This document shows, piece by piece, positions 44,214 through 56,384 of a stretch of 64,000 nt of DNA; within the stretch, counting starts at the first letter, position 1, and every line of letters starts with the position of its first letter. The stretch covers positions 51,084,001 through 51,148,000 of the forward strand of contig NC_068915.1 in NCBI RefSeq assembly GCF_023091745.1. The letters are read 5' to 3'. The translations under genes were made by a program, and so were the position numbers. The DNA is from Budorcas taxicolor (Eukaryota > Chordata > Mammalia > Artiodactyla > Bovidae). The notes under the pieces were generated by a model. It had not been told where the DNA came from. It saw only the letters and a list, made by a program, of their open reading frames with translations, and searched no databases.

Positions 44214-45832
44214 TGAACTAACAGAAGCAGAAGATATTAGGAAGAGGTGGCAAGAATACATAGCAGAATTATACAGAAAAGATCTTCACGACCCAGATAA
44301 TCACAATGGTGTGATAGCTCACCTAGAACCAGACATCCTGGAATGTGAAGTCACATGGGCCTTAAGAATCATCACTAAAACAAAGCTAGTGGAGGTGATG
44401 GAATTCCAGCTGAGCTAATTCAAATCCTAAAAGATGATGATGAGAAAATGCTGCACTCAATATGCCAGCAAATTTGGAAAACTCAGCAGTGGCCACAAGA
44501 CTGGAAAAGGTCAGTTTTCATTCCAATCCCAAAGAAAGGCAATGCCAAAGCATGTTCCAACTATCAGAAAATTGCACTCATCTCACACATTAGTAAAGTA
44601 ATGCTCAAAATTCTCCAAGTCAGGCTTCAACAGTATGTGAACTCAACTTCCAGATGTTCAAGAAGGATTTAGAAAAGACAGAGGAACAAGAGATCCAATT
44701 GCCAACATCTGTTGGATCATGGAAAAAGGAAGAGAGTTTCAGAAAAACATCTATTTTTGCTTTATTGACTATGCCAAAGCCTTTGACTGTTTGGATCACA
44801 ACAAATTGTGGAAAATTCTTCAACAGATGGGAATACCAGACCACCTGACCTACCTCTTGAGAAATATGCATGCAGGTTAGGAAGCAACAGTTAGAACTGC
44901 ACGTGGAGCAATAGACTGGTTCAAATAGGAAAAGGAGTACGTCAAGGCTGTATATTGTCACCCTGTTTATTTAACTTCTATGCAGAGGACATCATGAGAA
45001 ACGCTGGGCTGGATGAAGCACAAGCTGGAATCAGATTGCTGGATGAAATATCAACAATCTAAAATATGAAGATGACACTACCCTTATGGCAGAAAGTGAA
45101 GAAGAACTAAAAAGCCTCTTGATGAAAGAGGAGAATGAAAAAGTTGACTTAAAGCTGAATGTTCAGAAAACTAAGATCATGGTATCTGGTCCCTTCACTT
45201 CATGACAAATTAGGGAAACAGAAACAGTGACAGACTTTATTTATTTGGACTCCAAAATCACTGCAGAAGGTGACTACAGCCATGAAATTTAAAGATGCTT
45301 GCTCACTGCAAGAAAAGTTATGATCAACCTAGATAGCATATTGAAAAGCAGAGACATTACTTTGTCAACAAAGGTCGGCCTAGTCAAGGCTATGGTTTTT
45401 CCAGTAGTCATGTATGGATGTGAGAGTTGGACTACAAAGAAAGCTGAGAGCCAAAGAATTGATGCTTTTGAACTGTGGTGCTGGAGAAGACTCTTGAGAG
45501 TCCCTTGGACTGCAAGATCTAACCAGTCCATCCTAAAGGAAATCAGTCCTGAATATTCATTGGAAGTACTGATGCTGAAGCTGAAACTCCAATATTTTGG
45601 CCACCTGATATGAAGAACTAACTCATTTGAAAGACCCTGATGCTGGGAGAGATTGAAGGCGGGAGGAGAAGGGGACGACAAAGGGTGAGATGGCTGGATG
45701 GCATCACCAACTCAATGGACATGAGTTTGTGTAAACTCTGGCAGTCAGTGATGGACAGGGAGGCCTGGCGTGCTGCTCTCCATGGGGTTGCAAAGAGTGG
45801 AACACCAACTGAGTGACTGAATTGACTAACTG

Positions 45833-46854
45833 AAGGTTATTTTGGAGAGAGTGCAAAACTTGGCTATTGATTCTCTTTCCATGCAATTTCTATCTGCACA
45901 AGCTTGTTGTGACTACATTCATTTTCTTTCTGATTTTTTTCATGATGTTTTTTGCATCTTCTCAAAATGTTAAAATGTTGAGTTCATACAAATGCTAGTA
46001 ATCTTGGTTTCCTTTTTAGTTTACATAATCTTGCATAATGAGAAGCTCTTAGGTCAATGATTTCCCTCTTGAGTGTGATGGCTGTGATTCAAATCCATGA
46101 AAATTCACTTAATATTGTGTTCAGTTATTCACTCTGATGCAGTCAACTGCCCCTTACTCTTAGAGATAAAGTTCTTAACTTCAGAAGTGTCAATTGGTAA
46201 GAACTACCTATTAATGTATTTTATCCAAGTTTTTTGTAAACAAGTCTTATCCTGATGAATCAGATATATTTTCAAAGATATCTAGGTTTTTGTACTATAA
46301 CAATGCCCTTTCCATTACTTTTCAGAAGATTAATATATATTTATACATAGAAAGTTTAATTTTCTACATACTATATATATAGCCAATGGAACAGTCTAAG
46401 TGCTCTTCAATATTAAAAAATAAGGGCCTTATGCAAAATTTATTCAATGACCACTTAAAAATGTTGTGTGACTTTCTGTTCTGGAGAAAAATGCATAAAT
46501 GTAAATGAGATCTGATCTTGCCCTTGTATAACATAATTAAGAGAGAGGAACAAAATCAGGTTTCCACAAGGGGATGCCTTTTGGGATAGTGGAGATTGAA
46601 AAAGCTTCAGAGCTTATTGAAATTCAGCAATATTGGTTACTAAGGAAAATGTTGACATGACATGCACATTTTAGGCCATGATGTTCCTGAAAGATAAAAT
46701 AACCCAACTACATATAGTTAAATGCATATATGCATTTGTATTCCCACCTCTCCTTATGTATATAAAATTATAATTTTGTTTGTGCTAAATACAAATGATA
46801 AGGACAAATTTTTAGCTGTAGATATTCTTAAAAGATAACGTAGTATCATTATGT
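45833..46854. other. No gene or repeat recognised
   Basis: Single-copy-looking AT-rich DNA. Confidence 0.5.
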
Positions 46855-46903
46855 TACTATATATATATATACACATGTATATATATATATATACACACAC
46901 ATA
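46855..46903. repeat. (TA)n/(CA)n microsatellite
   Basis: Two TA runs separated by CACATGTA and followed by CACACACA; it directly abuts the BovB terminus at 46,904. Confidence 0.93.
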
Positions 46904-47237
46904 TCAGTTCACTTCAGTTCAGTCGCTCAGTCATGTCTAACTCTGCGACCCCATGAATCACAGCATGCCAGGCCTCCCTGTCCATCACCAACTCCAGGAG
47001 TTCACTCAGACTCACGTCCATCCAGTCAGTGATGCCATCCAGCCATCTCATCCTCTTTCGTCCCCTTCTCATCCTGCCCCCAATCCCTCCCAGCATCAGA
47101 GTCTTTTCCAATGAGTCAACTCTTCTCATGAGGTGGCCAATACTGGAGTTTCAGCTTTAGCATTGTTCCTTCCAAAGAAATCCCAGGGCTGATCTCCTTC
47201 AGAATGGACTGGTTGGATCTCCTTACAATCCAAGGGA
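46904..47237 (-). mobile_element. Short BovB 3' end, left arm of a head-to-head pair
   Basis: Antisense BovB from TCAGTTCACTTCAGTTCAGT to CCTTACAATCCAAGGGA. It ends without spacer against a plus-strand BovB. Confidence 0.95.
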
Positions 47238-47808
47238 ATGACTGCTGCCATGAAATTAAAAGACACTTATTCCTTGGAAGAAAAGCTATGACCAACCTAG
47301 ACAGCATATTAAAAAACAGAGACATTACTTTGTCAGCAAAGGTCAGTCTAGTCAAAGCTATGGTTTTCCCAGTGGTCAGGTATGGATATGAGAGTTAGAC
47401 TATAAAGAAAGCTGAGTGCCAAAGAATTGATGCTTTTGAACTGTGGTGTTGGAGAAGACTCTTGAGAGTCCGTTGGACTACAAAAAAATCCAACCAGTCT
47501 ATCCTAAAGGAGATCTGTCCTAGGTGTTCATTGGAAGGACTGATGTTGAAGCTGAAATTCCAATATTTTGGCCACCTGTATAGAAGAGCTGACTCATTGG
47601 AAAAGACCCTGGTGTTGGGAAGGATTGAAGGCAGGAGGAGAAGGGGATGACAGAGGGTGAGATGGTCAAATGGCATCACCAACTCACTGGACATGAGTTT
47701 GGGTAAACTCCAGGAGTTGGTGATGGACAGGGAAGCCTGGCGTGCTGCAGTTCATGGGGTCATAAAGAGTTGGACACGACTGAGCAACTGAACTGAACTG
47801 AACTGACT
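47238..47808 (+). mobile_element. 5'-truncated BovB, right arm of a head-to-head pair
   Basis: Begins GACTGCTGCCATGAAATTAA and ends CTGAGCAACTGAACTGAACT. Open pieces cover the C-terminal region, with a TAG where other copies have TGGAC-type sequence near 47,397. It differs from the left arm by many substitutions, so the two come from separate insertions. Confidence 0.95.
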
Positions 47809-47992
47809 TCTGTTATTTTCCTAATTACCGCTCTAAGATCTATGTTTGATTTTCACTTTCACCATACAGATAATAAAGCAGAAGTACAATGGGTTAGTTT
47901 ACTTACACAGTCATCCAGTTAATACATGAAGAACTGGTATTTAAACCCCAGATATCTGGAAACAAGTGGAAGAGTTTTTTGTGACAGACTAG

Positions 47993-48214
47993 GGAACTTC
48001 CCGGGTGGCTCAGTAGGTAAAGAATCCACCTGCGGGAGACACAGGAGATTCACTTTCTATCTCTGGGTTGAGAAGATCCCCTGGAGGAAGGCATGGCAAC
48101 ACATTCCAGTATTCTTGCCTGGACAATCCCATGGACAGAAGAGCCTGGAGGGTACAGTTCATAGGGTCACAAAAAGTCCCATAAAACTGAAGCAACTGAG
48201 AATGCTCACACACT
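47993..48214 (+). mobile_element. Bov-tA SINE, diverged
   Basis: GGAACTTCCCGGGTGGCTCA head, TGGGTTGAGAAGATCCCCTG body and GTCACAAAAAGTCCCATAAA tail; the GAGTCGGACATGACTGA part is degenerate. The right boundary is approximate. Confidence 0.9.
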
Positions 48215-49854
48215 CATGAAGGAGCTAAAACCCTATTTTTGCAGTAGAGGTATACCATTAACTGCTTCCAAGCACAGATGTGATAAGCACCAATGGGTGG
48301 CTCAGACCTTAAGGGCAACTGTGCTATAGAAAGATGGATTTCTTCAGTTATGTATATCAAATATAGTTACAAGGCCTCATTTAATTATTTTTACTTAGGG
48401 AGTGGTATTTGGAGTACGAAATCAATTTTTACTAAAAAGCATCAAGAAAGGCAAAGACTACAAAAGAAACAGCCTTGAAATGACTATTGGTTTCAAGACC
48501 AACCAGAGCCGTTGTAAATGTTTCTGAAAGAATGTAAGCAGGCAAGCAAACACTCTAGAAAATATTGTGAAATTTCAGGTTACTGTTGAAGCATTGTGGC
48601 TTTTTGTTGTTCATTTATGCTTACAAATATTCATGAATTTCTCCAATTACATTCAGAGCTAGTCAGTGCCATGGGAAAAGAACTTTTTACTGGTTGCTGA
48701 TGGATCAGTTTGTACAGTGCTAAAGTAGAGAGACCAGGCATTTCTCAATGGGTTGTTTGTACAGTCCATGCTATCAGATATATCTATGAAATATAGTGAC
48801 ATACAGAACTTTCCTTTTGTTCTTTTCATTTTTAACAGTTAATTTTGGAGAAGGGAGCCTGCTGTCTGATGGTAAGCTGGACCTTTAAAATTTCACATCC
48901 ACCCTCTGAAGAGTAAATTACTGAAACTTTCCAATTGTACAGGAATAATATAAAAGCCATGGCTTGGTATTATTTACCCAAGTAAACAATGTTCAGAAGA
49001 AAACAGGCAGTTTTACTAATAAAAAATGTAAATTCCAGCTTCATGTGTTATTCATGAAAGCTCTGATATTACAATTGTTATTTTTAAGTGTTTAGCTACT
49101 GTGCAAAGCATCTTCTACAAAGATGTTGGAGGTTGACTGCTGAATGTCAGAAATAATGATCTAGCTGCACTGTAATCTTTGCTGAATGAGGTCTATTATG
49201 CATCATATTTAGAAGAATATTTGTGTTGTTGAGTGATTTTAAACTAATTATCTAGCACTGCTTGTATTCCATAAAATATAATGATAACAAAATAAAAACC
49301 TTACTATTAATACTGTTAAGTCCAATTGTATGCATCATTTTGAGAAGTAAACTAAAATTGACATATTTATCAGAATCCAAATACATTGTTATTGGAATAC
49401 AGGCACACTATATAAATGTTTTCCTTGCCTTCAGAAGAACTCAATCTATATTTGCTAGTAATACCATTCATTTTTGTTTTGTTTTTTTTACTGTTACTAT
49501 GATTATGTTATTTTAATATGAAAAACTTCAGTGTAAACACTATGAAATGGCAAGGGTTTCTTCAGAGCATCTTGGCTACTCCACTGCTTCTCTCTGCTAG
49601 GCCAACTGGTCTATTTACATTGTGATCCATTTCAGACACAGGTTCACCAAACAAGCTGTCAGCTTGATCTAAGACTTTGTAAAACTTATTACATTTGCTT
49701 AGCCTTGTTTGACATGAGAGATGCATGTATCAAAATAAAGACAATTCCATCTCTAGTAAAAATAAACTCATTATATTGCCCTCATAATTTTTTGAGATTT
49801 CACTGATTTTTAATATTCACTACTTTCTTTTTTCTGTCTGTGTGTGTTTGTCTG
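48215..49854. other. No gene or repeat recognised
   Basis: About 1.6 kb of single-copy-looking DNA. A short plus-strand frame at 49262-49516 is hydrophobic by composition only. Confidence 0.5.
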
Positions 49855-50060
49855 TTATTGTTGTTTAGCCACTAGGTTGTGTCCGACTCTGCAACCCCAT
49901 GGACTAGCCCACCAAGCTCCTCTGTTCATTGCATTTCCCAGGTGAGACTTTTGGTGTGGGTTGCCATTTCCTTCTCCAGGGAGTTTTCCAACCCAGGGAT
50001 CAAACCTGCATCTCCTGCATTGGCCAGACTGATTCCTTACCACTAAGGCACTAGGGAAGC
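49855..50060 (-). mobile_element. Bov-tA SINE
   Basis: Antisense tail TTGTTGTTTAGCCACTAGGT to antisense head AAGGCACTAGGGAAGC. A T19 run follows at 50,078-50,096, separated by ATTGAGATTC. Confidence 0.9.
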
Positions 50061-50097
50061 TTTTTTATTGAGATTCTTTTTTTTTTTTTTTTTTTTG

Positions 50098-51482
50098 CTT
50101 TTAAAAATGTTGAAATAAAAAGGAAATAATTTAAGTGTTGGAACATGCTTATTTTGAAAGAGAGAACACAGTTGGGTGTGAAAATTTTCTTTTTCTTTCA
50201 TCTTCCTATAAAGCTGGCATATAGTATTAACTGAGGAAAAAATAGTATCAGTTAAGAGGGAAAATTGTGTCATGTTGTCTTATGAGAATTAGAGAGGTAA
50301 ATATAAGAAAGATGCAAAGGTTTTGGCTTGGATTTATCCAATTTAAAATTGTACATTGATGATGATAAAAAGAAGGCTGCTAAATACAAGAATTTCCTCC
50401 ATTCCAGGAACTGTCTCTGAAGCAGTGGAAATGCTATGCAGTGGTCTTCTCTCAGTGGAATCTCTGCTGCCTCTTTGGAAAATGTCTTTCAATTACCTCA
50501 GAGAATCCAAAAGTTATACTGTAGGTTATCACAAATCAAACCATGGCAGTGTTACTTGATTCTTTCCTTCCACAACTGCTAAAGTCTACTCTCTCAAATG
50601 TAACAAACTTGAAGCAATCTCAATATTGAAAGTGATAAACAAGAGAAAGGCAAAGTCCATAGCAAGTGCTCCAACTCTGGACACATGAGAATGCTCCCAG
50701 TAATACCTAACTGGAAAATATGGATGATGAAAAGTATCACATATAATACAGATCTGGAGAGAGGGAGAGTTACTTGGCATTAGACATTATTGAGTGAACT
50801 GCTATGGCAGACTTTCTTGTGTAGGAGACTCGTAAATTCTCCTTTTCATGGTATTATCAGTTTTAGTCTTCTAAATTATGAACAGAGATAAAAAAAATAG
50901 TGGTAAGTGTGAGAAAGACAACAAGAGAGAGAAGACAAAAAAAAGAGAGAGAGAGAGACAAAAAGAGATGGACACAGGTAGAGTAAGGAACATAGACAGA
51001 TAGACATAAGCAATGATTGAAAGGGTGTGTGTTTGTGTATGTGGTGGGTGGTTAAAGGAAAAGTGGAATCCATAAAAAGTAAGGTAATGTGTTATATATT
51101 TCAGTAATACCTTAACATAGTTCCTGAATCAGTCATCAAAAGTTTTCACTTTCTAGATCATTTTGATATCTGGGAGAGGGTGTCATAAGAAGTCTATTAA
51201 TAAAAGTAAAGAGAACCAGATAATGGTACATATTTAATGTACAGACAATACTGAAATTATACCCATTGCCAGATGTATAGACATTTAACAAATTGGTGTA
51301 CTAGTGCACTTCTGAGGCCAAGTTATCCACTTTGAATTATCCCATGAATTATGACTATATATACTGCATTTTTGATTTTAGAAAGAAACATGAATATAAA
51401 TACTCCAGTAAGCCACAGATTTCCCTAACACACATACACACACAGAGTTTCTTATTTACCAGCTACAATCAATCAGTTCAGT
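50098..51482. other. No gene recognised; contains a GA-rich tract
   Basis: A purine-rich stretch at 50,911-50,970 (GAGAAAGACA ... AGAGAGAGAGAGAGACAAAA) could form triplex DNA. Nothing else is recognised. Confidence 0.55.
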
Positions 51483-51835
51483 CAGACAGTTCAGTCGCTC
51501 AGTCGTGTCCGACTCTTTGCAACCCCATGAATCGCAGCACACCAGGCCTCCCTGTCCATCACCAACTCCAGGAGTTCACTCAGACTCACGTCCATCGAGT
51601 CAGTGATGCCATCCAGCCATCTCATCCTCGGTCGTCCCCTCCTCCTCCTGCCCCCAATCCCTCCCAGCATCAGCGTCTTTTCCAATGAGTCAACTCTTCG
51701 CATAAGGTGGCCAAAGTACTGGAGCTTCAGCTTTAGCATCATTCCTTCCAAAGAAATCCCAGGGTTGATCTTCTTCAGAATGGACTGGTTGGATCTCCTT
51801 GCAGTTCAAGGGACTCTCAAGAGTCTTCTCCAACA
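51483..51835 (-). mobile_element. Short, well-preserved BovB 3' end
   Basis: Antisense BovB from CAGACAGTTCAGTCGCTCAG to CAAGAGTCTTCTCCAACA. The minus-strand frame 51751-51491 is open across the whole C-terminal tail (LKLKLQYFGHLMRRVDSLEK). It is close to the consensus of the other copies, so fairly young. Confidence 0.95.
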
Positions 51836-51941
51836 AATAATTCCCCTCAGTACTATTTTGACAACTTTTGATTACTAATCTTCATTTAATACAAAAATAG
51901 TCTATTTATAATTCAAATTATGCTTGTCTGTATATTCTATA

Positions 51942-52152
51942 AGGCAACTCTGGTGGCTCAGATGGTAAAGAATCCATCCAAAATGCAAAGGCCCAGCTTT
52001 GATCCCTGGGTCCAGAAGATTCCCTGGAGAAGGGAATGGCAATCCACTTCAGTACTCTTGCCTGGAGAATTCTATGGACAGAGGAGTCTGGTGGGTTACA
52101 GTCCACGGGATTGCAAAGAGTCGGACATGATTGAGGGACTAACACACTACTA
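51942..52152 (+). mobile_element. Bov-tA SINE with 11-bp target-site duplication
   Basis: AGGCAACTCTGGTGGCTCAG to GTCGGACATGATTGAGGGAC. TATATTCTATA lies at 51931-51941 and 52153-52163. Confidence 0.95.
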
Positions 52153-52163
52153 TATATTCTATA

Positions 52164-52790
52164 TATATAATAATTATATTTGTTGACCCGTCCATACACT
52201 CTAACACAAGCATCATAAATAAAATCTATACATTCATAGTTAGTTACAACTGTCACTCAATAATATCAATAGAAAATAGACATAGTGAAATGAATAATTC
52301 TAGAACCCTTCTTCTAAGACAGGATCGATGTAGGAGCATTCAAATAACACTATTCTTACCAGTTATTCTTTAAAAATTCATGCTAATATATGACCATCAT
52401 TTAACCCTAAGATATCAGCTCTCTATCTACAAAATAACAAAGTTTTTGCTTCTAACAGTGAAGTCAGGTATTTACCTGTGTTTACATGTAGACAACAGAC
52501 AGTCGATTTGACCAAATTCTTCATTTTCAATCAGATGGTTTGTATCTTGGAAAAAGTAATGAAATCTTAAAATTAGTCTTTAGTTTATGTAACAGTGTAA
52601 CTTAAAGAAGTTTCTGGACACTTAATCTGTTATGTTATATAAGACAACTAACATATCTGAAGATAATACTTATAAAAATAGTTTTCACTAAACTTTTACT
52701 GCTGAATGAAATCTCTTATGAAATATCAAAAACAAATTTTCATTGTCACTTTATATATTTCAGAAATAGCAGAGCTTCTACCCAATAGTC
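52164..52790. other. No gene or repeat recognised
   Basis: AT-rich, no supported feature. Confidence 0.5.
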
Positions 52791-52935
52791 TGTGATAACC
52801 TATATGAGAAAAGAATCTAAAACATAATAATATACATGCATATATATATGTACATATATAACTGAATCACTTTGCTGTGTACCTTAGACTAACACAATAG
52901 TGTAAATCAACTATATTTCAATAAAAAATAAAATG
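52791..52935 (+). mobile_element. 3' end of a cetartiodactyl L1-type LINE
   Basis: TGATAACCTATATGAGAAAA, ATAACTGAATCACTTTGCTG and TGTAAATCAACTATATTTCA followed by AATAAAAAATAAAA are the characteristic L1 3' tail shared by artiodactyls. It is very short, with an expanded TA stretch in the middle. Confidence 0.65.
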
Positions 52936-53167
52936 TTCAAAATAGAAATAGCAGGGCTTGGCTGATTAAAGCAGAAATGTAAAGAAATAAAAGCTCATCT
53001 TATTTTGCCCTTGTATTTCACTCCCTTAGATATTTCCCATAGATACAATAGATTGCAGCTTTTATATATAAAATAAAAATTGCCACATTCAAAATTGTTC
53101 TTATTAAATTATAATGAATAATAAGCTTATTCTGGAAATACTTTATGGGTGCTATTGCTATTGACAG

Positions 53168-54955
53168 TCAGTTCAGTTCAGTCACTCAGTCATGTCTGAC
53201 TCTTTTTGACCCCATGGACTGTAGCACACCAGACTTCCCTTCCCATCACCAACTCCTGAAGTTTACTCAAACTCATGTCCATAGATTCAGTGATGCCATC
53301 CAACCAACTCATCTTCTGTCATCCCCTTCTACTCCCATCTTCAACCTTCCCCAGCATCAATCTTTTCAAATGAGTCAGTTCTTTGCATAAGGTGGCCAAA
53401 GTATTGGAGTTTCAGCTTCAATAACATTCCTTCCAACAAATACTCAGGACTGATTTTCTTTAAGATGAACTGATTGGATCTCCTTCCAGTCCAAGGGACT
53501 CTTAAGAGTCTTCTCCAACACCACAGTTCAAAAGCATCAACTTTTCGGCACTCAGCTTTCTTTGTACTCCAACTCTCACATCCATACATGACTACTGGAA
53601 AAACCATAGCTTTGACTAGATGGAGTTTTTGGCAAAGTAATGTCTCTGCTTTTGAATATGCTATCTAGGTTGGTCATAGCTCTTCTTCCAAGAAGTAAGG
53701 GTCTTTTAATTTCATGGCTGCAATCATCATCTACAGTGATTTAGAAGCTCAAAAAATGAAGTCTGTCACTGTTTCCACTGTTTCCCCATCTATTTGCCAT
53801 GAAGTGCTTGGACCAGAGGCTGTGATCTTAGCTTTTGAATGCTGAATTTTAAGCCAACTTTTTCACTCTTCTCTTTCACTTTCATCGAGGCTCTTTAGTT
53901 CTTTTTCACTTTCTGCCATAAGGGTGATGTCATCTTCATATCTGAGGTTGTTGATATTTCTTCTGGCAATCTTGATTCCAGCTTGTGCTTCATCCAGCCC
54001 AGCGTTTCTCATGATGTCCTCTGCATATAAGTTAAATAAGCAGGGTGACAATATACAGGCTTGACGTACTCTTTTTCCTATTTGGAACCAGTGTGTGTTG
54101 TTCCATGTCCAGTTCTAACTGTTGCTTCCTGACCTGCATACAGGTTTCTCAAGAGGCAAGTCATGTGGTCTGGTATTCCCATCTCTTTCAGAATTTTCCA
54201 CAATTTGTTGTGATCCACACAGTCTAAAGCTTTGGCAAAATCAATAAAGCAGAAATAGATGTTTTTCGGGAACTCTCTTGCTTTTTTGGTGATCCAGTGG
54301 ATGTTGGCAATTCGATCTCTGGTTCCTCTGCCTTTTCTAAAACCAACTTCAACATTTGGAAGTTCACGGTTCATGTACTGTTGAAGCCTGACTTGGAGAA
54401 TTTTGAGCATTACTTTAGTAGTGTATGAGATGAGTGCAATTGTTCGGTAGTTTGAGCATTCTTTGGCATTGCCCTTCTTTGAGATTGGAATGAGAACTGA
54501 CCTTTCCCAGTCCTGTGGCCACTGCTGAGTTTTCCAAATTTGCTGGTATATTGAATATAGCACTTTAACAGCATCATCTGTTAAGATTTAATAGCTCAGC
54601 TGGAATTCCATCACCTCCACTAGCTTTGTTCGTAATGATACTTCCTAAGCCCACTTAGCTTTGCATTCTAGGATGTATGGCTCTAAGCTGGTAATCACAG
54701 CATTGTGACTATTTGGGTCGTGAAGATCTTTTTTGTATAGTTCTTCTGTGTATTCTTGCCACATCTTCTTAATATCTTCTGCTTCTCTTAGGTTCATACC
54801 ATTTTTGTCCTTTATTGTGCCCATCTTTGCATGAAATATTCCCTTGATATCTCTAATTTTCTTGAAGAGATCTCTGGACTTTCTCATTCTATTGTTTTCC
54901 TCCATTTCTTTGCATTGATCTCTGAGGAAGCCTTTCTTGTCTCTCCTTGCCCCAC
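53168..54955 (-). mobile_element. BovB LINE, sense part of a probable 5'-inverted insertion
   Basis: Antisense 3' terminus TCAGTTCAGTTCAGTCACTC, through the C-terminal region, RT and linker, ending abruptly at CTTTCTTGTCTCTCCTTGC. Directly beyond, the BovB 5' region continues in the opposite orientation. TTGACAG at 53161-53167 recurs at 57318-57324, a possible short target-site duplication enclosing both parts. Confidence 0.94.
54078..54563 (-). pseudogene. BovB ORF2 fragment: fingers and palm of the reverse transcriptase
   Basis: 161 open codons with the early RT blocks: WPQDWERSVLIPISKKGNAK, CSNYRTIALISYTTKVMLKI, GFRKGRGTRDRIANIHWITK and the first catalytic aspartate block YFCFIDFAKALDCVDHNKLW (usual form KAFDCVDH). 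The catalytic YADD-equivalent block lies further on in another frame as LRYEDDITLMAE (54051-53863), with A replaced by E. Stops and frameshifts separate the pieces, so the enzyme is dead. Confidence 0.9.
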
Positions 54956-55440
54956 ATCCAAGGGAAGAGAAGCCCCAGCAGAATGGTAGGCACTGGAGCA
55001 GAGCTGTGAGGAGATACCTCATGTCTAAGAACAAAGGAGAAGTCCCAGCAAGACAGTAGGAGGGGCTAAATCACATTTAGAATCAAACCCCATTCCCACC
55101 AGAAATGCTCAGAGGGCTCAAAGAAACCTTGTGCACACCAGAACCCAGAGACCCCACAGAGACTGAGAAAGAACTGTGTTTGAGTGTCTCCTGTGGAGGT
55201 GTGGGTCAACAATGGACTGCCACAGGGGCAGGGGCTCTGGGTGCAGCAGACCTGGTTATGGCATAAGCCCTCATGGAGAAGGTCTGCATTAACCGCACCA
55301 CAGACCTGCCAGACTTACATAGGACTGTGAAACACACTCTTGGCAGGCACAAACAGAACCTTGTGCACACCAGGACCCAGAAGCAAGGAGCAATGACCCC
55401 ACAAGAGACCTATCCAGACTTGCCTATAAGTGAAAGTAAG

Positions 55441-55640
55441 TAAGTGAAGTCGTTCAGTCGTGTCTGACTCTTTGCGACCCCATGGACTGTAGCCTTCCAG
55501 GCTCCTCTGTCCTTGGGATTTTCCAGGCAATAGTACTGGAGTGGATTGCCATTTCCTTCTCCAGAGGATCTTCCCAACTCAGGGATCGAACCTGGGTCTC
55601 CCACATTATAGACAGACACTTTACCATCTGAGCTACCCCA
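55441..55640 (-). mobile_element. Bov-tA SINE inside the BovB 5' region
   Basis: Antisense tail GTGAAGTCGTTCAGTCGTGT to antisense head CATCTGAGCTACCCCAGCTA; otherwise well preserved. Confidence 0.93.
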
Positions 55641-55654
55641 GCTAGCCATAAAGC

Positions 55655-55752
55655 AACCCACAGGCTGAGGATGAGTTGGTTAGACAGCATCACCAACTTA
55701 ATGGACAAGAACTTGAGCCAATGGAAGACAGTGGATGACAGAGGAACCTAGG
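55655..55752 (+). mobile_element. Degenerate BovB 3' fragment
   Basis: CTGAGGATGAGTTGGTTAGA, CATCACCAACTTAATGGACA and GACAGTGGATGACAGAGGAA match the BovB stretch that precedes the 3' terminus. Boundaries are approximate. Confidence 0.65.
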
Positions 55753-56142
55753 GAGGCAGTCCCAGACAGGACCTATTCTTTTACCCTCTTGGCATTGAAT
55801 CTGAATATTTGTTTGTGCCACAGCCCACCAAGTTAAAAAAATTCCCTTATACCTGACCCCAGTGGCTTCTAAACAAGGTATTCCACCTCCCCATCTTGTA
55901 AAATTCCCTATTTATGGCCGCACTGAAGATACAGACTCTACCTTCTAGATGGCTTCCCAATAGTCGCCATCCTTCAGGGTCTCATGACTTTCCCATAATG
56001 CTACAGCCTGTAAAAGGGCTTGACAAAGTTCTATTGTGACTTAAGCACACCCTTTTGACAAAGGAGCAGACCTCTCAAGACCTGTAAATTTAGAAAAGTA
56101 TAAATCTATAAAACTTATAGACAGGTTACCTTAAACACTGTG
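55753..56142. other. Unrecognised insert segment
   Basis: About 390 bp between BovB scraps and a SINE. No frame or family is recognised. The base composition is less AT-rich than the flanks of the block. Confidence 0.5.
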
Positions 56143-56340
56143 TGCTTCCCAGGTGGTGCGGTGGTAAAGAATCTGCTTGCCAATGTAGGAGACACAAGAA
56201 ACATGGGTTCTATCCCTGGGTTAAGATCCACTGCAATAGGAAATGGTAACCTGTTTTCCTGCCTGGATAACTCCATGGGCTGAGGGGCCCAGAAGGCTAC
56301 TGTCCATGGGGTAGTAAAGAGTTCACAACTTAGTGACAGA
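56143..56340 (+). mobile_element. Bov-tA SINE, diverged
   Basis: TGCTTCCCAGGTGGTGCGGT head, TTCTATCCCTGGGTTAAGAT body, and a degenerate tail GTAGTAAAGAGTTCACAACT. A poly-A run follows at 56,370-56,385. Confidence 0.85.
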
Positions 56341-56384
56341 CCATCACCTTTGAATTCTCAACCCAGTGGAAAAAAAAAAAAAAA

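Larger units (their letters stand above)
38340..45832 (+). mobile_element. Near-full-length BovB host, broken by an L1, a SINE and a BovB end
   Basis: The 5' region starts near AATAACAGGGAGAGAACACA and continues through the endonuclease start (38943-39146, MEVVKQEMARVNIDVLGISK, LKWTGMGEF), the later endonuclease (43052-43800), the linker, RT (44448-44850, WKRSVFIPIPKKGNAKACSN and FIDYAKAFDC-type) and the C-terminal region (45299-45613) to the 3' end at 45832. Removing the inserts leaves about 3.4 kb. The ORF is interrupted by stops, indels and a poly-A expansion at 43361-43375. It is the oldest layer of this nested block. Confidence 0.94.

Noticed and set aside
46904..47808. Head-to-head BovB first taken as another twin-priming product
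   Set aside because: Both arms include the 3' terminus, so one arm cannot be the upstream part of the other; two insertions are needed.
54645..55034. A 129-codon minus-strand frame with a signal-peptide-like N-terminus (MFLDMRYLLTALLQCLPFCW)
   Set aside because: Its first part is read from the inverted BovB 5' block and the rest is the BovB linker. The frame is an accident of the head-to-head junction at 54,955.
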